From Polyangiaceae bacterium (GTDB taxonomy: Bacteria > Myxococcota_A > Polyangia > Polyangiales > Polyangiaceae), in NCBI GenBank assembly GCA_025937835.1, contig JAICQO010000010.1:54803-118802 (forward strand): DNA of 64,000 nt, read 5' to 3'. The position numbers and the translations under genes are program-made. The notes beneath the pieces were generated by a model that saw only the letters and a list, made by a program, of their open reading frames with translations, was not told the origin of the DNA and did not search any database. Each line of letters opens with the position of its first letter. Positions within the stretch are counted from its first letter, which is position 1. Of this stretch, positions 50,437 through 61,925 are shown in pieces.

Positions 50437-52701
50437 CTAAAACGCGATGGCCGGCTGGCCCTGAACCTCGAGCGCGAACCAGCCCGGCTCGGGCAGCGGC
50501 ACCTCGATCGAGGCCGCGTCGGAGTCGCTCATGGGCGTGCGGTAAACGGTGATCGAGGCGATCGAATCACCCGTCTCGTCCAGCACCTCGGCCGACTCCG
50601 GCACGCCTGCCGGCAACGACGGCTCGGTGATGGGGTGACCCCAGCGCGGCCCGTCGCCGTCCACGATCAACACGCGGAACTCGGAGAGAGAACCGGGATC
50701 CACGCGGACCTCTTGGATGCTGTTGACGGCGCGAACGCGGGTGAGGAGCGCCTGATACGTGTAGTCGCTGAACCACTTGTTCTGGCAGTAGCCCATGATG
50801 TCCGTGCGCGTCGGCGGGATCAGCGACCGGGTCCGGCTATCGTAGCCGTACACGCCGACCTGACCGCGCTGGTAGGGATAGTTCGGGTCCGGCTGGTCGG
50901 GCCCGCCGCAATCGGTGTGGAGGCGGCCGTGGTTGTGCCCGACCTCGTGGGCCATCGTCTCGGTCGAAGGACCGTCGCTGAACCCGATGCCGAGCGCGGC
51001 GCGCTGCGACGCCTGCTGTGAGGCCGCGCCCTGCGGGACGTAGCCGATGCCCGTAGTACACGACTGCTGGCAATACTCGCGCAGCGTGGCGCGCGGCTTG
51101 ACGAAGCCGTAGTAATACACATCCGACGCAGGCCGATCCGACTGCCGGCGGGCGCGGATCGAGTCGAGCATGTTCGGCCAGTTGAGCTGACTCACCGACA
51201 TCGGCTCGCCCACGTCGAAGATCACGTCGGTGACCGGGTAGGTGGCCATGAACAGGTCCTTGTACGGCTTGAGCGCCGCTTCGGTGGTTTCGGGCGTCAG
51301 CGAGTTGATCGTGATCGGCAAGAGGTGGACCTTCAGCGGGCCTGTCTTCACGGCGCCGAGCGCCGCGCCCTCGCTGGCAGGGTAACGCGCGCCCGTCGTG
51401 GTGCCGCCGGACTGCGCGGCGCCGCACTCCACGACCTCGACCATGAAGCGGCTGTCCTCGGTCAGAGCGTCCTTGGGGAGCTCGATCTGGAACGTCGAGT
51501 CCCCTTCTTCTTCCTCCGAGTTGCCCGAGATCATCGGCTTTTCGGTCGAGAAGTAGGGCTTGGCCTCTCCCGCGTTTTCGATGAACAGGCGCGCCGACAG
51601 GGAGCGAGCCGTGAAGCCGCCCGCCACGGTCACGAACACCCGGACCAACGCGGGGCGGCCCACGACGACGTCGGCGTTGCGCGCGTCTCCGTCGATCGCC
51701 TTGCCGTCCCTCATGATCGGGATCTTGACGGTCTGGTAAACCGAGACCTCCTTCAAGGTCAGGTTTTGAGCCAGGCCCTGACAGCCGTCCGCCTGCATCG
51801 TGCCGCCACCGCCGCTCGTGCACATGCCTGCCACGCAGCTCTGGCCGAGACCGCAAGCCATACCGCAAGCACCGCAGTGCTGCGCGTTGGTCTGCAGGTC
51901 CGCGCAGGTGTCGTTGCACGACGTCTGCCCCATGGCGCAGGCGCAGACGCCGGCCATACAGGTGCTGCCCGCCGCGCAGGGCTTGTCACAGCCCCCGCAG
52001 TTTTCGTTGTCGGTCTGGACGTTGACGCACTTGCCGTCGCACGTCATCTGCCCCGCGGCGCAGGCGCAGCTCCCCGCCTGGCAGGTCTTGCCGTCGGTGC
52101 ACGCGGTGGCGCACGTCCCGCAGTTCATCGAGTCGGTCATCGGATCGACGCAGGCGCCGTTGCACTCGAGGCTCCCGGCCTTGCACGCGCACGCCCCGGC
52201 GCTGCACTCGCGGCCGCCCGCGCAGGCCTTGCCGCACATCCCGCAGTTGGCCGCGTCGCTCTGCAAGTTCACGCAGGTCGAGCCACAGGCGATCATTCCG
52301 CCGCCGCAGCTCTCACCAGGGGTGCGACACATGCCGGCGACGCAGCTCTGGCCGTTCGTGCATTGCGTTCCGCACAAGCCGCAGTTGCTGGAGTCCGTCT
52401 GGGCGTTGACGCAGACGCCTCCGCACACGATCGACGGCGCGGAACAGGCCGCAGCCATGGACCCACCGACGTTCGGAGCGCCTCCACCGCCGGGGCTGTT
52501 GGCGCGGCCACCCGAAGGGCTGGAGCCGCCACTGCTCACCCCGCCTCCAGGGCTCGGGAGTGGGCTGTCATCGCCTTGCCCGACCTCGGCGGAGCAGCCG
52601 ATCAAGGCTGCGCCAAAGACCGCAAGGGCCGAGCAGCAGACCCGGGCACGGGTCCAGGCAATCGAGGAACGCGAGAGGTGTCCTGCCGTTGGTTTCTTCA
52701 T
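50437..52701 (-). CDS. Cys-rich repeat lipoprotein with metzincin-type zinc metalloprotease domain
   Basis: Lipobox ALIGC; multiple 'NCGxCGxxCxxGxxCxxGxCxC' repeats; 'ETMAHEVGHNHGRLHTDC' (HExxHxxGxxH) and Met-turn-like 'DIMGYC'; start set at ATG 52701. Confidence 0.82.
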   Translation of the reverse strand: MKKPTAGHLSRSSIAWTRARVCCSALAVFGAALIGCSAEVGQGDDSPLPSPGGGVSSGGSSPSGGRANSPGGGGAPNVGGSMAAACSAPSIVCGGVCVNAQTDSSNCGLCGTQCTNGQSCVAGMCRTPGESCGGGMIACGSTCVNLQSDAANCGMCGKACAGGRECSAGACACKAGSLECNGACVDPMTDSMNCGTCATACTDGKTCQAGSCACAAGQMTCDGKCVNVQTDNENCGGCDKPCAAGSTCMAGVCACAMGQTSCNDTCADLQTNAQHCGACGMACGLGQSCVAGMCTSGGGGTMQADGCQGLAQNLTLKEVSVYQTVKIPIMRDGKAIDGDARNADVVVGRPALVRVFVTVAGGFTARSLSARLFIENAGEAKPYFSTEKPMISGNSEEEEGDSTFQIELPKDALTEDSRFMVEVVECGAAQSGGTTTGARYPASEGAALGAVKTGPLKVHLLPITINSLTPETTEAALKPYKDLFMATYPVTDVIFDVGEPMSVSQLNWPNMLDSIRARRQSDRPASDVYYYGFVKPRATLREYCQQSCTTGIGYVPQGAASQQASQRAALGIGFSDGPSTETMAHEVGHNHGRLHTDCGGPDQPDPNYPYQRGQVGVYGYDSRTRSLIPPTRTDIMGYCQNKWFSDYTYQALLTRVRAVNSIQEVRVDPGSLSEFRVLIVDGDGPRWGHPITEPSLPAGVPESAEVLDETGDSIASITVYRTPMSDSDAASIEVPLPEPGWFALEVQGQPAIAF

Positions 52702-52811
52702 GACGATCACGAGGGGAGACTCAGGCCCAGACGCTCCAGCGAGCCCACGCCAGTCGAACTTCGGAATGGTCAGGCGCTTTCGATACCGGGAATGAGGAAC
52801 AGGCTGCACGG

Positions 52812-53939
52812 GTGAGTGTCTCGAGAGACATCCCAAAGCTCACACCGCCGCACCGTGGCCAATCGGGAGATGGTAGCAGCTCGATGCCGGGGAACGAATG
52901 GCCGCCAGCGTTGTCGATCGCGAGCGGAAATTTGAAGCAACTCGCCCGTTACTCGCCGCAGAGACCAACGCAGGACACACTGGTCTTCGTGGCCCGAACC
53001 ACGAGCCTGGCCTCGCAGCAAAAGGCGCGAATTTGGCCGGCTATTGCGGCATCCGTGCTGCTTCACGTCGCACTCGTCGCGAGCGCGAGCGTGCGGGAGA
53101 CTCGAGGTGAGACACCGACGCAGGTTCCAATCGTCTCTGGGCCTCGCACGAACACGGTAGAGGTCGGCACGCTCGCTGACGCCGTCCGACCGCCGTCGGA
53201 GAGCCGCGCCGCGGAGTCGCCGCCAGAGCCCGCGCGCGCGACGCCGGAGGAGAACGCGGCGCCCGCGGCGGACACCGCAACCCGGCCGAAGCCCGCGCCG
53301 GCACTGCCCGGCGCGCGCGACCCGGAAGCCGCGCCCGCGTCTCGCAAGCCAGCGCCGACGTCCGCGCCGCGAGCGATGAAGCCGGCGCCCAGCGCCGTCG
53401 CTTCGGGAAGCGTGGCGAGCGCAGCTGCGCCGTCAGCGAGTGGCGCCGTGGTGTCGCCGGACGCGGGGAGCTTCGGCGCGCTCGGCTTGCCCCCAGGCAC
53501 GCAGTACTTTGCGCGGGCGTTCGCGCGCGCGCTGCCCGTGGTGCTCGGCGACGTGGGCTGGCTCGCCGAGCCGCTCGGTCCGGGCGGCGAAGCATCGCTC
53601 GACGTCTCGATCGACGAGGGCGGTCGCATCTCCGAGATCCGGCTCGATCCCGCGGTCGCAACTCCGCCGCTCCTGAAGCGCGCCATCGAGCGCGCCTTCA
53701 TCCTGCTCAAGGCCGGAACTTTTTCGCTCGATGGTTCCCGCGTTCAAGTCGGTGTCGAGCGCCTGGCACTGTCCGTGCGCCTCGCCCAGGGCACGCCGAA
53801 CCCCGACGAAAGCGCGGACCCGAAGCTGATGAACGAAAAGGGCCACCGAGCCCCGACCCGCGAACGACCCGGTGACGCGCACCTCACGTTCAACTCGGGC
53901 CGGCGCGTCGAGGTGGTGATCCGGATGCGGAACGATTGA
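52812..53939 (+). CDS. TonB-family/AgmX-like envelope protein (start uncertain; ATG 52884 is an alternative)
   Basis: TM 'IWPAIAASVLLHVALVASASV', Pro/Ala-rich linker, C-terminal 'GEASLDVSIDEGGRISEIRLDPAVATPPLLKRAIERAFILL'. Confidence 0.65.
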   Translation: MSVSRDIPKLTPPHRGQSGDGSSSMPGNEWPPALSIASGNLKQLARYSPQRPTQDTLVFVARTTSLASQQKARIWPAIAASVLLHVALVASASVRETRGETPTQVPIVSGPRTNTVEVGTLADAVRPPSESRAAESPPEPARATPEENAAPAADTATRPKPAPALPGARDPEAAPASRKPAPTSAPRAMKPAPSAVASGSVASAAAPSASGAVVSPDAGSFGALGLPPGTQYFARAFARALPVVLGDVGWLAEPLGPGGEASLDVSIDEGGRISEIRLDPAVATPPLLKRAIERAFILLKAGTFSLDGSRVQVGVERLALSVRLAQGTPNPDESADPKLMNEKGHRAPTRERPGDAHLTFNSGRRVEVVIRMRND

Positions 53940-53953
53940 GGAGCGCGGCGCCT

Positions 53954-56359
53954 TCAGCGCACGATGACGTCGCGGAGCCAGGGCGGATCTTCAGGCGCGT
54001 TCTCCATCACTTCCGAAGCCCACGATGGGTCGGTCAGGCGCTCGAAGTCGGCGGTGATGCGCTCGAAGTACGAAGACGCGAGCCCGACGTAGGCACGCGG
54101 CCCCGAGCAGGTGTTGACCGTGACCACCATCAAGCGCGCCAAACCCGTGCCTACGTGCAGCACGTGGCCGACGGGGTTTCCGCCCGCATCCGCCGGCTGG
54201 GTATGGACATCGGCGATGGTGGGGTCGAACTCGGTGTCGTTGTTGCCGCCGCCGTACACGAGCGCCGGGTACCAGCCGTTGGGATTGAAGAAGCAGTCCT
54301 CGCCGGTGGACACGGCGCGATTGATGAACGCCACCTGCTCGGTGGTGAGCGCCGTACCCGTGCGCTGGTGCTCCGCGATCTCGCCGAGAGCCGTGGCCGT
54401 CTCGCGCAGGGACTCGAAATAGTTGGCGATGCCGCGGCCGGCCTCGCTGTCCGCGAGATCGGGCAAGCCTTCGGTCACCGCTTGCCCGTGCTCGGCAAAG
54501 GCAGCGATCGCCCGGTAAAATTCGGGGTAAGGGTCGACGTAGCCATCCGGAAACTCGCAGGCCGGAACGTCGCTGTACGATTGCTTCGCGTAGAGCAGCG
54601 TGTCGTGGCGAAGCTCCGCCCAAGAAGCGAGCTGGGTATTCAGTAGCCGGCGCCCCCAGGCTTCGGTTCCGGCGATCGCGGGCAAGCCGAGCTCGGCCGG
54701 TTCGCTCAGGTCAGCCACGGGGGAGAGCGCGCGCAGCGACGACAGCCAGAGGTTGTAGAGGTTTGCCGACCAGAACTCCGGCTCGTTCGCTTCGACCAGC
54801 TCGCGCGTCTTCGCGAGCTCGGGCGCGTAGGCGTAGTTCTGGAGCTCCTCCTTCAGCAGGCGCGCTGCCTGATCGTTCTTCAGCGCGGCGAAAGCCACAT
54901 CCAGAGGATCGGGCATCAAGCGCATGCCTCGTCGCTCCGGGACCCGACTGAAGACGACGTTCGAGAACACGTGCGAATCCACGACGTAGCGCTGTCCGAG
55001 CAGCAGGAAGGTGGACGAGAGCGGGATGGTGCCCTTCGTCCCGTTCTCGAGGATGTGACCCGAGATCCTCTGCGTGCCGTAACCGCCGTCCACGATCGCC
55101 TGCGCCAGGGTCGGATCGTCGACCCCAGCCAGACCCTCGGCAGAATCGAGCCCGAGATCTTCCAGTAACTGGTCCAGCTCTGCGAGCTGCATGTTGTCGG
55201 ATTCACCGACGAACGCGCGGATGGTTTCGTCGATGGCGCGATGATTCGCCAGCGCCTCGTCGTCGAAAAGCGCCCGGAGGGCGTACGCGAGCTCCAGCTG
55301 CCGGCGGCGGAAGACGCTGCTGCCGTCGCTCTCGGTCTCGATCAAGCGCAGATCGGCGAGCCCCAACCAGAGCGTCGCGCGGAAGTAACGCTCGAGCGGC
55401 GCGTCGCCACTCGAGCCAGCGCTCGTGTAGTGACCGCGCGGTTTGAACTGGGAGAAGTCGATCAGGCGCTTGCTGCCGAAAAACTCGTACATCTCGACGC
55501 CAGCCGCCGCGAGGACGCTACTGTACAGCTCTGCAATGGCCGCTGCGGAACCGTTCGCCGCAGGCTCGAGGAGCTCGCCCGCGAGCAGACTCGCTGCGAC
55601 CGTGACGTAGAGATCCGCGTCCGCGGTCGCGGTGGCGCCAAATTCCTCCGCCGCTCCGGCGGCGAGCCGGCTGCGAAGGCCGTCGACCAGTCGCCCGAGC
55701 CTCGGCACGAGCGACGCCTCCTCGATGTTCTGCAAGATCTTGTCGTACGAACGGTGAGTAGCGTTCAGGATCGAGTCGGCCGAAATATACAGCGGCAGGT
55801 GCTCGCCGTAGATCGCCGTGTAGCCTTGCGTGAACGACGGGTACGATTTTCGATCCGAGATCACGAAGCCGTACACTCCCAGCGCCCCGAGCTCGGGCGC
55901 TTCGAGCGAAAGAGCCGAGCCTTGCACGGTATCGAGACCCACGGCCGTGGTCGGGTCGTAGCCGAGCTCTTCCACGAACTTGGTCGGATAGCGGGAGAGC
56001 AGCTGCTCGGTGTCGAGCTCGTCCAGCTCCGAGAGCGTCCCCTCGAGCTCGGCGAGGTCCGCTTCCTGGGGAGAGCTCAACGTGACCGCGGTGGCTCCGC
56101 CGACCGGGGTGCTCGAACCTTGTTTGCCACCCGTAACCGTTTGCGTCGGGGCTCGGCCACCGGTGGAACCGCCAGTCGGGATCGGAACCACGCGGCCCCC
56201 CGCACCACCTGAGCCGCTCGGCGCCTCGCCGGTCTCTCCTCCCCTACCTGGAGCCTGCGGCTCGGGGCTCCGATCCCCGCCGTAATCACCGCATCCCACG
56301 ACCGCGCGGAGCGCGATCAATCCCAACGCCAGGGTGCCGAATCCAAGTTGCCTTGCCAT
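53954..56359 (-). CDS. DUF3160-like lipoprotein
   Basis: Lipobox RAVVGC; 'LPLYISADSILNATHRSYDKILQNIEE', 'YVVDSHVFSNVVFSR', C-terminal 'HVGTGLARLMVVTVNTCSGPRAYVGLASSYFE'; start set at ATG 56359. Confidence 0.8.
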   Translation of the reverse strand: MARQLGFGTLALGLIALRAVVGCGDYGGDRSPEPQAPGRGGETGEAPSGSGGAGGRVVPIPTGGSTGGRAPTQTVTGGKQGSSTPVGGATAVTLSSPQEADLAELEGTLSELDELDTEQLLSRYPTKFVEELGYDPTTAVGLDTVQGSALSLEAPELGALGVYGFVISDRKSYPSFTQGYTAIYGEHLPLYISADSILNATHRSYDKILQNIEEASLVPRLGRLVDGLRSRLAAGAAEEFGATATADADLYVTVAASLLAGELLEPAANGSAAAIAELYSSVLAAAGVEMYEFFGSKRLIDFSQFKPRGHYTSAGSSGDAPLERYFRATLWLGLADLRLIETESDGSSVFRRRQLELAYALRALFDDEALANHRAIDETIRAFVGESDNMQLAELDQLLEDLGLDSAEGLAGVDDPTLAQAIVDGGYGTQRISGHILENGTKGTIPLSSTFLLLGQRYVVDSHVFSNVVFSRVPERRGMRLMPDPLDVAFAALKNDQAARLLKEELQNYAYAPELAKTRELVEANEPEFWSANLYNLWLSSLRALSPVADLSEPAELGLPAIAGTEAWGRRLLNTQLASWAELRHDTLLYAKQSYSDVPACEFPDGYVDPYPEFYRAIAAFAEHGQAVTEGLPDLADSEAGRGIANYFESLRETATALGEIAEHQRTGTALTTEQVAFINRAVSTGEDCFFNPNGWYPALVYGGGNNDTEFDPTIADVHTQPADAGGNPVGHVLHVGTGLARLMVVTVNTCSGPRAYVGLASSYFERITADFERLTDPSWASEVMENAPEDPPWLRDVIVR

Positions 56360-56495
56360 TGCTTTGCTCCCGCTCGAGCGATGGCAAAGCGATTGTCGTG
56401 CCAGCGCTCGCAGCTCCCATTTCAACGAGTTACTCCCGCGCCGGCACAGTCTGGCACAATTTCCGGCCCTCTGCGGACGCGGTTGTCCGGCTGCG

Positions 56496-57287
56496 CTACG
56501 CGCTGCCGAACCGCATCACGAAGGCGCGGTGTACGTGCAACTTTGGGTCGTCACCCGACAAGATCTCGCTCGGGCGGTACCCGGAGCGCACCGAGAGCAC
56601 GACGATCCGCTCGCCCTCGCTCGCGAACGGGAAGCGCCATTCGCGGTACGCGAGCACGAAGCCGTCGCCGTCCTTCTTGATGCGGCGGTACGGGTGCGGC
56701 GCTGGCCCCAGGGCGAGCGCGCGTTCGACCGCTTCCCGCAGCTCGAGCCCGTGCTCGGCTTCGAGGAACCGCAGGCGGGCCTCGGCAGGCTCGGCGAACT
56801 CGATCTCGTAACTCGGACCGGGATCGCGCGGGCGCTCGGCGGTCTCGAGCCAGCCGGACGAGGCATCGGGGAATGCGTCCGTGTACGGGATGTATGGTTT
56901 GATATCGAGCACCGGCGTGCCTTCGAGCATGTCGAGCTTCTTGATCGTCAGCACGAGCCCTGCGACGGACACGAGCTCCACGGCGCTCATGCCGATCGGG
57001 TTCGGGCGATACGGCGCGCGCGTCGCGAACACACCGCGCCGCTCCACGCTGCGCGGCGGTCGCACCTTGGGCGTCCAGCCCTGGTTGTGATGAAACCAGA
57101 ACAACACCCAGATCCGGCTGAACCCGGCCAGGTCTTCGAGCGCGTGCTCGATGCCGCTCTCCGGGTAGAGCTCGATCGTCCCTCCCGTGTCGGATTCGAC
57201 CGCCTGGCGCGGAGCGTCCTGACGCTCGAGGAAGGGCGAATGAACGACGCCGATCGGCCGCAACACGAGCTCTTCGGGCGCCGCCAT
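56496..57287 (-). CDS. trmO: tRNA (N6-threonylcarbamoyladenosine37-N6)-methyltransferase, TsaA/TrmO family
   Basis: 'LRPIGVVHSPFLERQDAPRQ', 'GVFATRAPYRPNPIGMSAVELV', 'LDMLEGTPVLDIKPYIPYTDAFPDA'. Confidence 0.93.
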   Translation of the reverse strand: MAAPEELVLRPIGVVHSPFLERQDAPRQAVESDTGGTIELYPESGIEHALEDLAGFSRIWVLFWFHHNQGWTPKVRPPRSVERRGVFATRAPYRPNPIGMSAVELVSVAGLVLTIKKLDMLEGTPVLDIKPYIPYTDAFPDASSGWLETAERPRDPGPSYEIEFAEPAEARLRFLEAEHGLELREAVERALALGPAPHPYRRIKKDGDGFVLAYREWRFPFASEGERIVVLSVRSGYRPSEILSGDDPKLHVHRAFVMRFGSA

Positions 57288-57288
57288 C

Positions 57289-58152
57289 TCAACCCTCCGA
57301 CCGGTAGCGCAACGCTTCGCGATCGTAGGCGTCGAAGCCGAGCAGCGCGCGCAGCTCGGCGAACGGCATCAACCCCGCTGGCGCCTCGCTCTTCACGAGG
57401 GAGGCGAGCGCCCCCTGCATCGCCACGATCGACGCATTCAAGAGCGTGAGCGGATACGCGGCGAGCTTGAACCCGAGCGCGTCGAGCTCCGCGTGCGGCA
57501 AGATCGGAGTCTTGCCGCCCTCGAGCAGGTTCACGAGCAGCGGCCGATCGACGGCTTCTCGCAGGGCGTGCATCTCGTCGCGGGATTCGAGCGCCTCGAC
57601 GAACACCACGTCCGCGCCGAGCTCGGCGAATGCCCGAGCGCGCACCAGCGCCTCTTCGAAGCCGTGCGTGTGCCGGGCGTCCGTGCGCGCCACGATCACC
57701 AGATCCGAGCTCTCGTTGCGCGCGTCCACCACGGCCTTGAGGCGCATCAGGGCTTCCTCGCGCGGCACCACCTGTTTGCCCTCGGTGTGACCGCAGCGCT
57801 TGGGCGCGACCTGGTCCTCGACCATCATGCCCGCGAAGCCGGCCTGCAGGTAGCCGCGCAGCGTGCGCTTGGCGTTGACGGCGTTGCCGTAGCCGGTGTC
57901 CGCGTCGCCGATCACAGGGAGCTTCACGGCTGCGCACAGGTTCCGGCCCTGGTCCAGCATCTCGCCGTAGGAAATCAGCCCCGTGTCGGGGGCCGCGATG
58001 CGCGCCGCCGACACGCCGAAGCCGCTCATGAACGTGAGCTCGAAACCCGCGAGCTCCACGAGCCGCGCCGACAGCGCGTCGAAGCAACACGGCATCGGCA
58101 AGAGGCCGGGCCGCTCGAGCAGCTCCCGCAAGCGCGCGACCGGTCCCGTCAT
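57289..58152 (-). CDS. Isocitrate lyase/PEP mutase superfamily protein (oxaloacetate decarboxylase/methylisocitrate lyase-like)
   Basis: 'MPCCFDALSARLVELAGFELTFMSGFGVSAARI', 'PVIGDADTGYGNAVNAKRTLRGYLQAGFAGMMVEDQVAPKRCGHTEGK'; start set at ATG 58152. Confidence 0.9.
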   Translation of the reverse strand: MTGPVARLRELLERPGLLPMPCCFDALSARLVELAGFELTFMSGFGVSAARIAAPDTGLISYGEMLDQGRNLCAAVKLPVIGDADTGYGNAVNAKRTLRGYLQAGFAGMMVEDQVAPKRCGHTEGKQVVPREEALMRLKAVVDARNESSDLVIVARTDARHTHGFEEALVRARAFAELGADVVFVEALESRDEMHALREAVDRPLLVNLLEGGKTPILPHAELDALGFKLAAYPLTLLNASIVAMQGALASLVKSEAPAGLMPFAELRALLGFDAYDREALRYRSEG

Positions 58153-59900
58153 CGTCCCTCGCCGAGCACTCGCAAGAACTGCTCGCCGTAGCGCGCGAGC
58201 TTGGTCAGACCGACGCCGCTCACCGTGAGCAGCTCCGCCTCGCTGGTCGGCTTGCGCTCGGCCATCGCCAGCAGCGTCGCGTCCGTGAACACGACGTAAG
58301 CGGGCACGCCCAGATCCTCGGCGAGCTTTCGCCGCAGCTGCTTCAAGCGCTGGAAGAGCTCCTCGTCCGAGCCGGCGAGCACCGGGCGCTCGGGCGCCAC
58401 TGAGCTCCGGTCGCGATCGCGATCGCGGTCGCGCTTGCTGCCTCGCTTCGGACGTCGCTCGACGATCCGGCGCACGGCCGTGTCCGTGCAGCGATCGCAC
58501 GACTCACCGCACGCCGGGATCACCTGCTCGAAGTAGCCGACCAGGTTCTGATGACGGCAGCCCTCGGCCTCGGCCAGACGAAACACCTCGCGGGTCTGCG
58601 CGGATTGCCGCGCGATGAGCTCCGCGTCGTCTCCCTGGGACGTCATCCGCTCGTAGGCCATCACGTCCGACCAGGAATAGAACAGCACGCAGTCGCTCGG
58701 AAGCCCGTCGCGGCCGGCGCGCCCGATTTCCTGGTAATAACCCTCGGTCGAGCGCGGCAGATCGTGGTGCACCACGAAGCGCACGTCCGGCTTGTCGATG
58801 CCCATGCCGAACGCGATCGTCGCCACCACCACATCGACGCTGCCGGCGCGGAAGGCGTCCTGCACCCGCGCGCGCTCCTGGGGCTCGAGCCCCGCGTGGT
58901 AGTGCGCCGCGGAGAGTCCGTGTGCCAAGAGCTCTTCCGACATCGCCTCGGTCGAGCGCCGGGACAGGCAATACACGATGCCCGCCTGGCCGCGCCGCGA
59001 CGCCACGAACTCGCGGATCGCGACCTTGGTCGACACCGGCACGTCCGATTTCGGGATCGCGCTGATCCTCAGATTCTTTCTGAAAAAGGTGCCGCGGAAG
59101 ATGCTCGGCGTGCGCATGCCCAGCTGCTCGACGATGTCGAGCGTGACCTCGGGCGTGGCGGTCGCGGTCAACGCCAAGATCGGCGCGCGCCCGAGCCGCG
59201 TCTTCAGCGCGCGCAGGTTGCGATAGGCGGGCCGAAAATCGTGCCCCCACTGGCTGATGCAGTGGGCCTCGTCTACCGCCACGAGCCCGATGTCGAGATC
59301 GGCGATCACTCGACCGACCGACGCCTCGAGCCCTTCGGGCGCGGCGTAGACGATCTCGTACTCGCCGCGGCGGAGCTTCTGGATCCGCTCGCGCCGTTCG
59401 TCGAGCTCGAGCGACGAGTTCAGGAACGTCGCCGAGAAGCCGAGCTGATTCAGGGCATCGACCTGGTCCTTCATCAGCGCGATCAGCGGCGAGATCACCA
59501 GCGTGAGCCGCCCGAGGACGCGCGCGGGCAGCTGGTAAGTCAGCGACTTGCCAGCGCCGGTGGGCATCACCCCGACGCAGTCGTTGCCGTTCAAGACGGC
59601 CTCGATGATCGGCAGCTGCCCGGTGCGAAAGGCGTCGTAGCCGAAGGTATCTTTCAACACGCGCTCGAGCACGGGGGGCTCGGGCGCGCGGCTCAGCGCG
59701 GCGGACACGTTCTTCAACATGTCGAGCAGGTCGGCCGAGAACTCGCTCGAGTTGCTTCGATACAGCGTGCGCAGCGCGCGGAGCTCGCCGGCCAGGCTCC
59801 GCCGCGTCTCGAGATCCCCCGCGTCCGCGACCCGCAGCCGTTCGGCGAGCTGCTCGACGCGCGCGCGAAGCGGGAGGCCGGAAAACGACAGTGCGGTCAA
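58149..59900 (-). CDS. recQ: RecQ-family ATP-dependent DNA helicase
   Basis: 'GVMPTGAGKSLTYQLPA', 'VDEAHCISQWGHDFRPAYRNL', 'YYQEIGRAGRDGLPSDCVLFYSW', zinc-binding Cys cluster, HRDC-like C-terminus. Confidence 0.95.
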   Translation of the reverse strand: MTALSFSGLPLRARVEQLAERLRVADAGDLETRRSLAGELRALRTLYRSNSSEFSADLLDMLKNVSAALSRAPEPPVLERVLKDTFGYDAFRTGQLPIIEAVLNGNDCVGVMPTGAGKSLTYQLPARVLGRLTLVISPLIALMKDQVDALNQLGFSATFLNSSLELDERRERIQKLRRGEYEIVYAAPEGLEASVGRVIADLDIGLVAVDEAHCISQWGHDFRPAYRNLRALKTRLGRAPILALTATATPEVTLDIVEQLGMRTPSIFRGTFFRKNLRISAIPKSDVPVSTKVAIREFVASRRGQAGIVYCLSRRSTEAMSEELLAHGLSAAHYHAGLEPQERARVQDAFRAGSVDVVVATIAFGMGIDKPDVRFVVHHDLPRSTEGYYQEIGRAGRDGLPSDCVLFYSWSDVMAYERMTSQGDDAELIARQSAQTREVFRLAEAEGCRHQNLVGYFEQVIPACGESCDRCTDTAVRRIVERRPKRGSKRDRDRDRDRSSVAPERPVLAGSDEELFQRLKQLRRKLAEDLGVPAYVVFTDATLLAMAERKPTSEAELLTVSGVGLTKLARYGEQFLRVLGEGR

Positions 59901-60077
59901 GGAAAGGTCGAAGGCTCGGTGGGGGCGGGCGCATCCTGCCTCGGGAGTCGCCTCCGCGAAAGCTCCCGCGCGCCGGGCCGGCTCGTCCCGGATCGAGTCA
60001 CGCTATTTCGCCGGGTTATGCGGCACCCCCGCCGACCGGCCTTGCGGATCTGCAAACCGATCGCGGATGATGAGGAG

Positions 60078-60635
60078 ATGCGGCGGTCCCTCGGGGCATT
60101 GGTGGTGTTCGCGGGTGCGCTCGGCTTGCCGGCAACGGCGCGGGCACAGACGGCGCCGCTGGTCCCGATCGCGATCTACCCGGAAACTCCGGTTCGACTC
60201 GAGCTGCAGATGCCCGACACTCGTCAGCCCGTGGCGCTGTGCCAGGGCGCCTGCACGGCCTACTTGCCGCCGGGAAAATACCGCCTCGCGGTGCATGCTG
60301 GCAGCGATACGCGCGCCGGCAACCGCGTCGTCAACGTGCCGGGGCCTTCGGCGCTGTTCGTCAAACCGCGCTCGGAAGGCATGCGCACTTCCGGCCTTGC
60401 GCTAGGCATCGCCGGCTCTGCGCTGCTCGTGGGCGGCATGGTGCTGCTCGCAACGACGCTCCAGGACGACTACGACGGCGACGGCTACCGCGACGACAAC
60501 CACCGGGCCACGCTCGTTCCGCTCGGCCTCGGAGCGGTGGTGGTGGGCTTGGTGCTCACGCCAATCGGCTGGGTCCGGTTTGGTAAGAGCCTTCGCCCAG
60601 CCGTCGATGTCGAGCCGCTCGGCGCCGCGCGCTGA
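60078..60635 (+). CDS. Hypothetical exported protein with C-terminal TM segments
   Basis: 'MRRSLGALVVFAGALGLPATARAQ' signal peptide; two hydrophobic segments near C-terminus; start set at ATG 60078. Confidence 0.7.
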   Translation: MRRSLGALVVFAGALGLPATARAQTAPLVPIAIYPETPVRLELQMPDTRQPVALCQGACTAYLPPGKYRLAVHAGSDTRAGNRVVNVPGPSALFVKPRSEGMRTSGLALGIAGSALLVGGMVLLATTLQDDYDGDGYRDDNHRATLVPLGLGAVVVGLVLTPIGWVRFGKSLRPAVDVEPLGAAR

Positions 60636-60842
60636 AGCGCGCAGCGGGCCGGATCCGTCGTCATCGAAACCCGAGTGAAACGCGCGTCGCGCTCGCTGCG
60701 CCGCTCTGCGTCGAAACCCTCGAACACATTAAGCTCGGCGCGCTCGCCTTTGTGAGAAGACCGAGTATGCTCCGCGCACTTTTGCGGCCGCCCGCGGGCC
60801 GGATGCGAGGCGCGAGGCCCCGCGAGCACGGAGAGAGTTCTC

Positions 60843-61922
<1,080 letters not shown>

Positions 61923-61925
61923 GAG

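Noticed and set aside
51800-52460. Repeated Cys-codon blocks as DNA repeat array
   Set aside because: Protein-level Cys-rich repeats with divergent DNA; no spacer structure.
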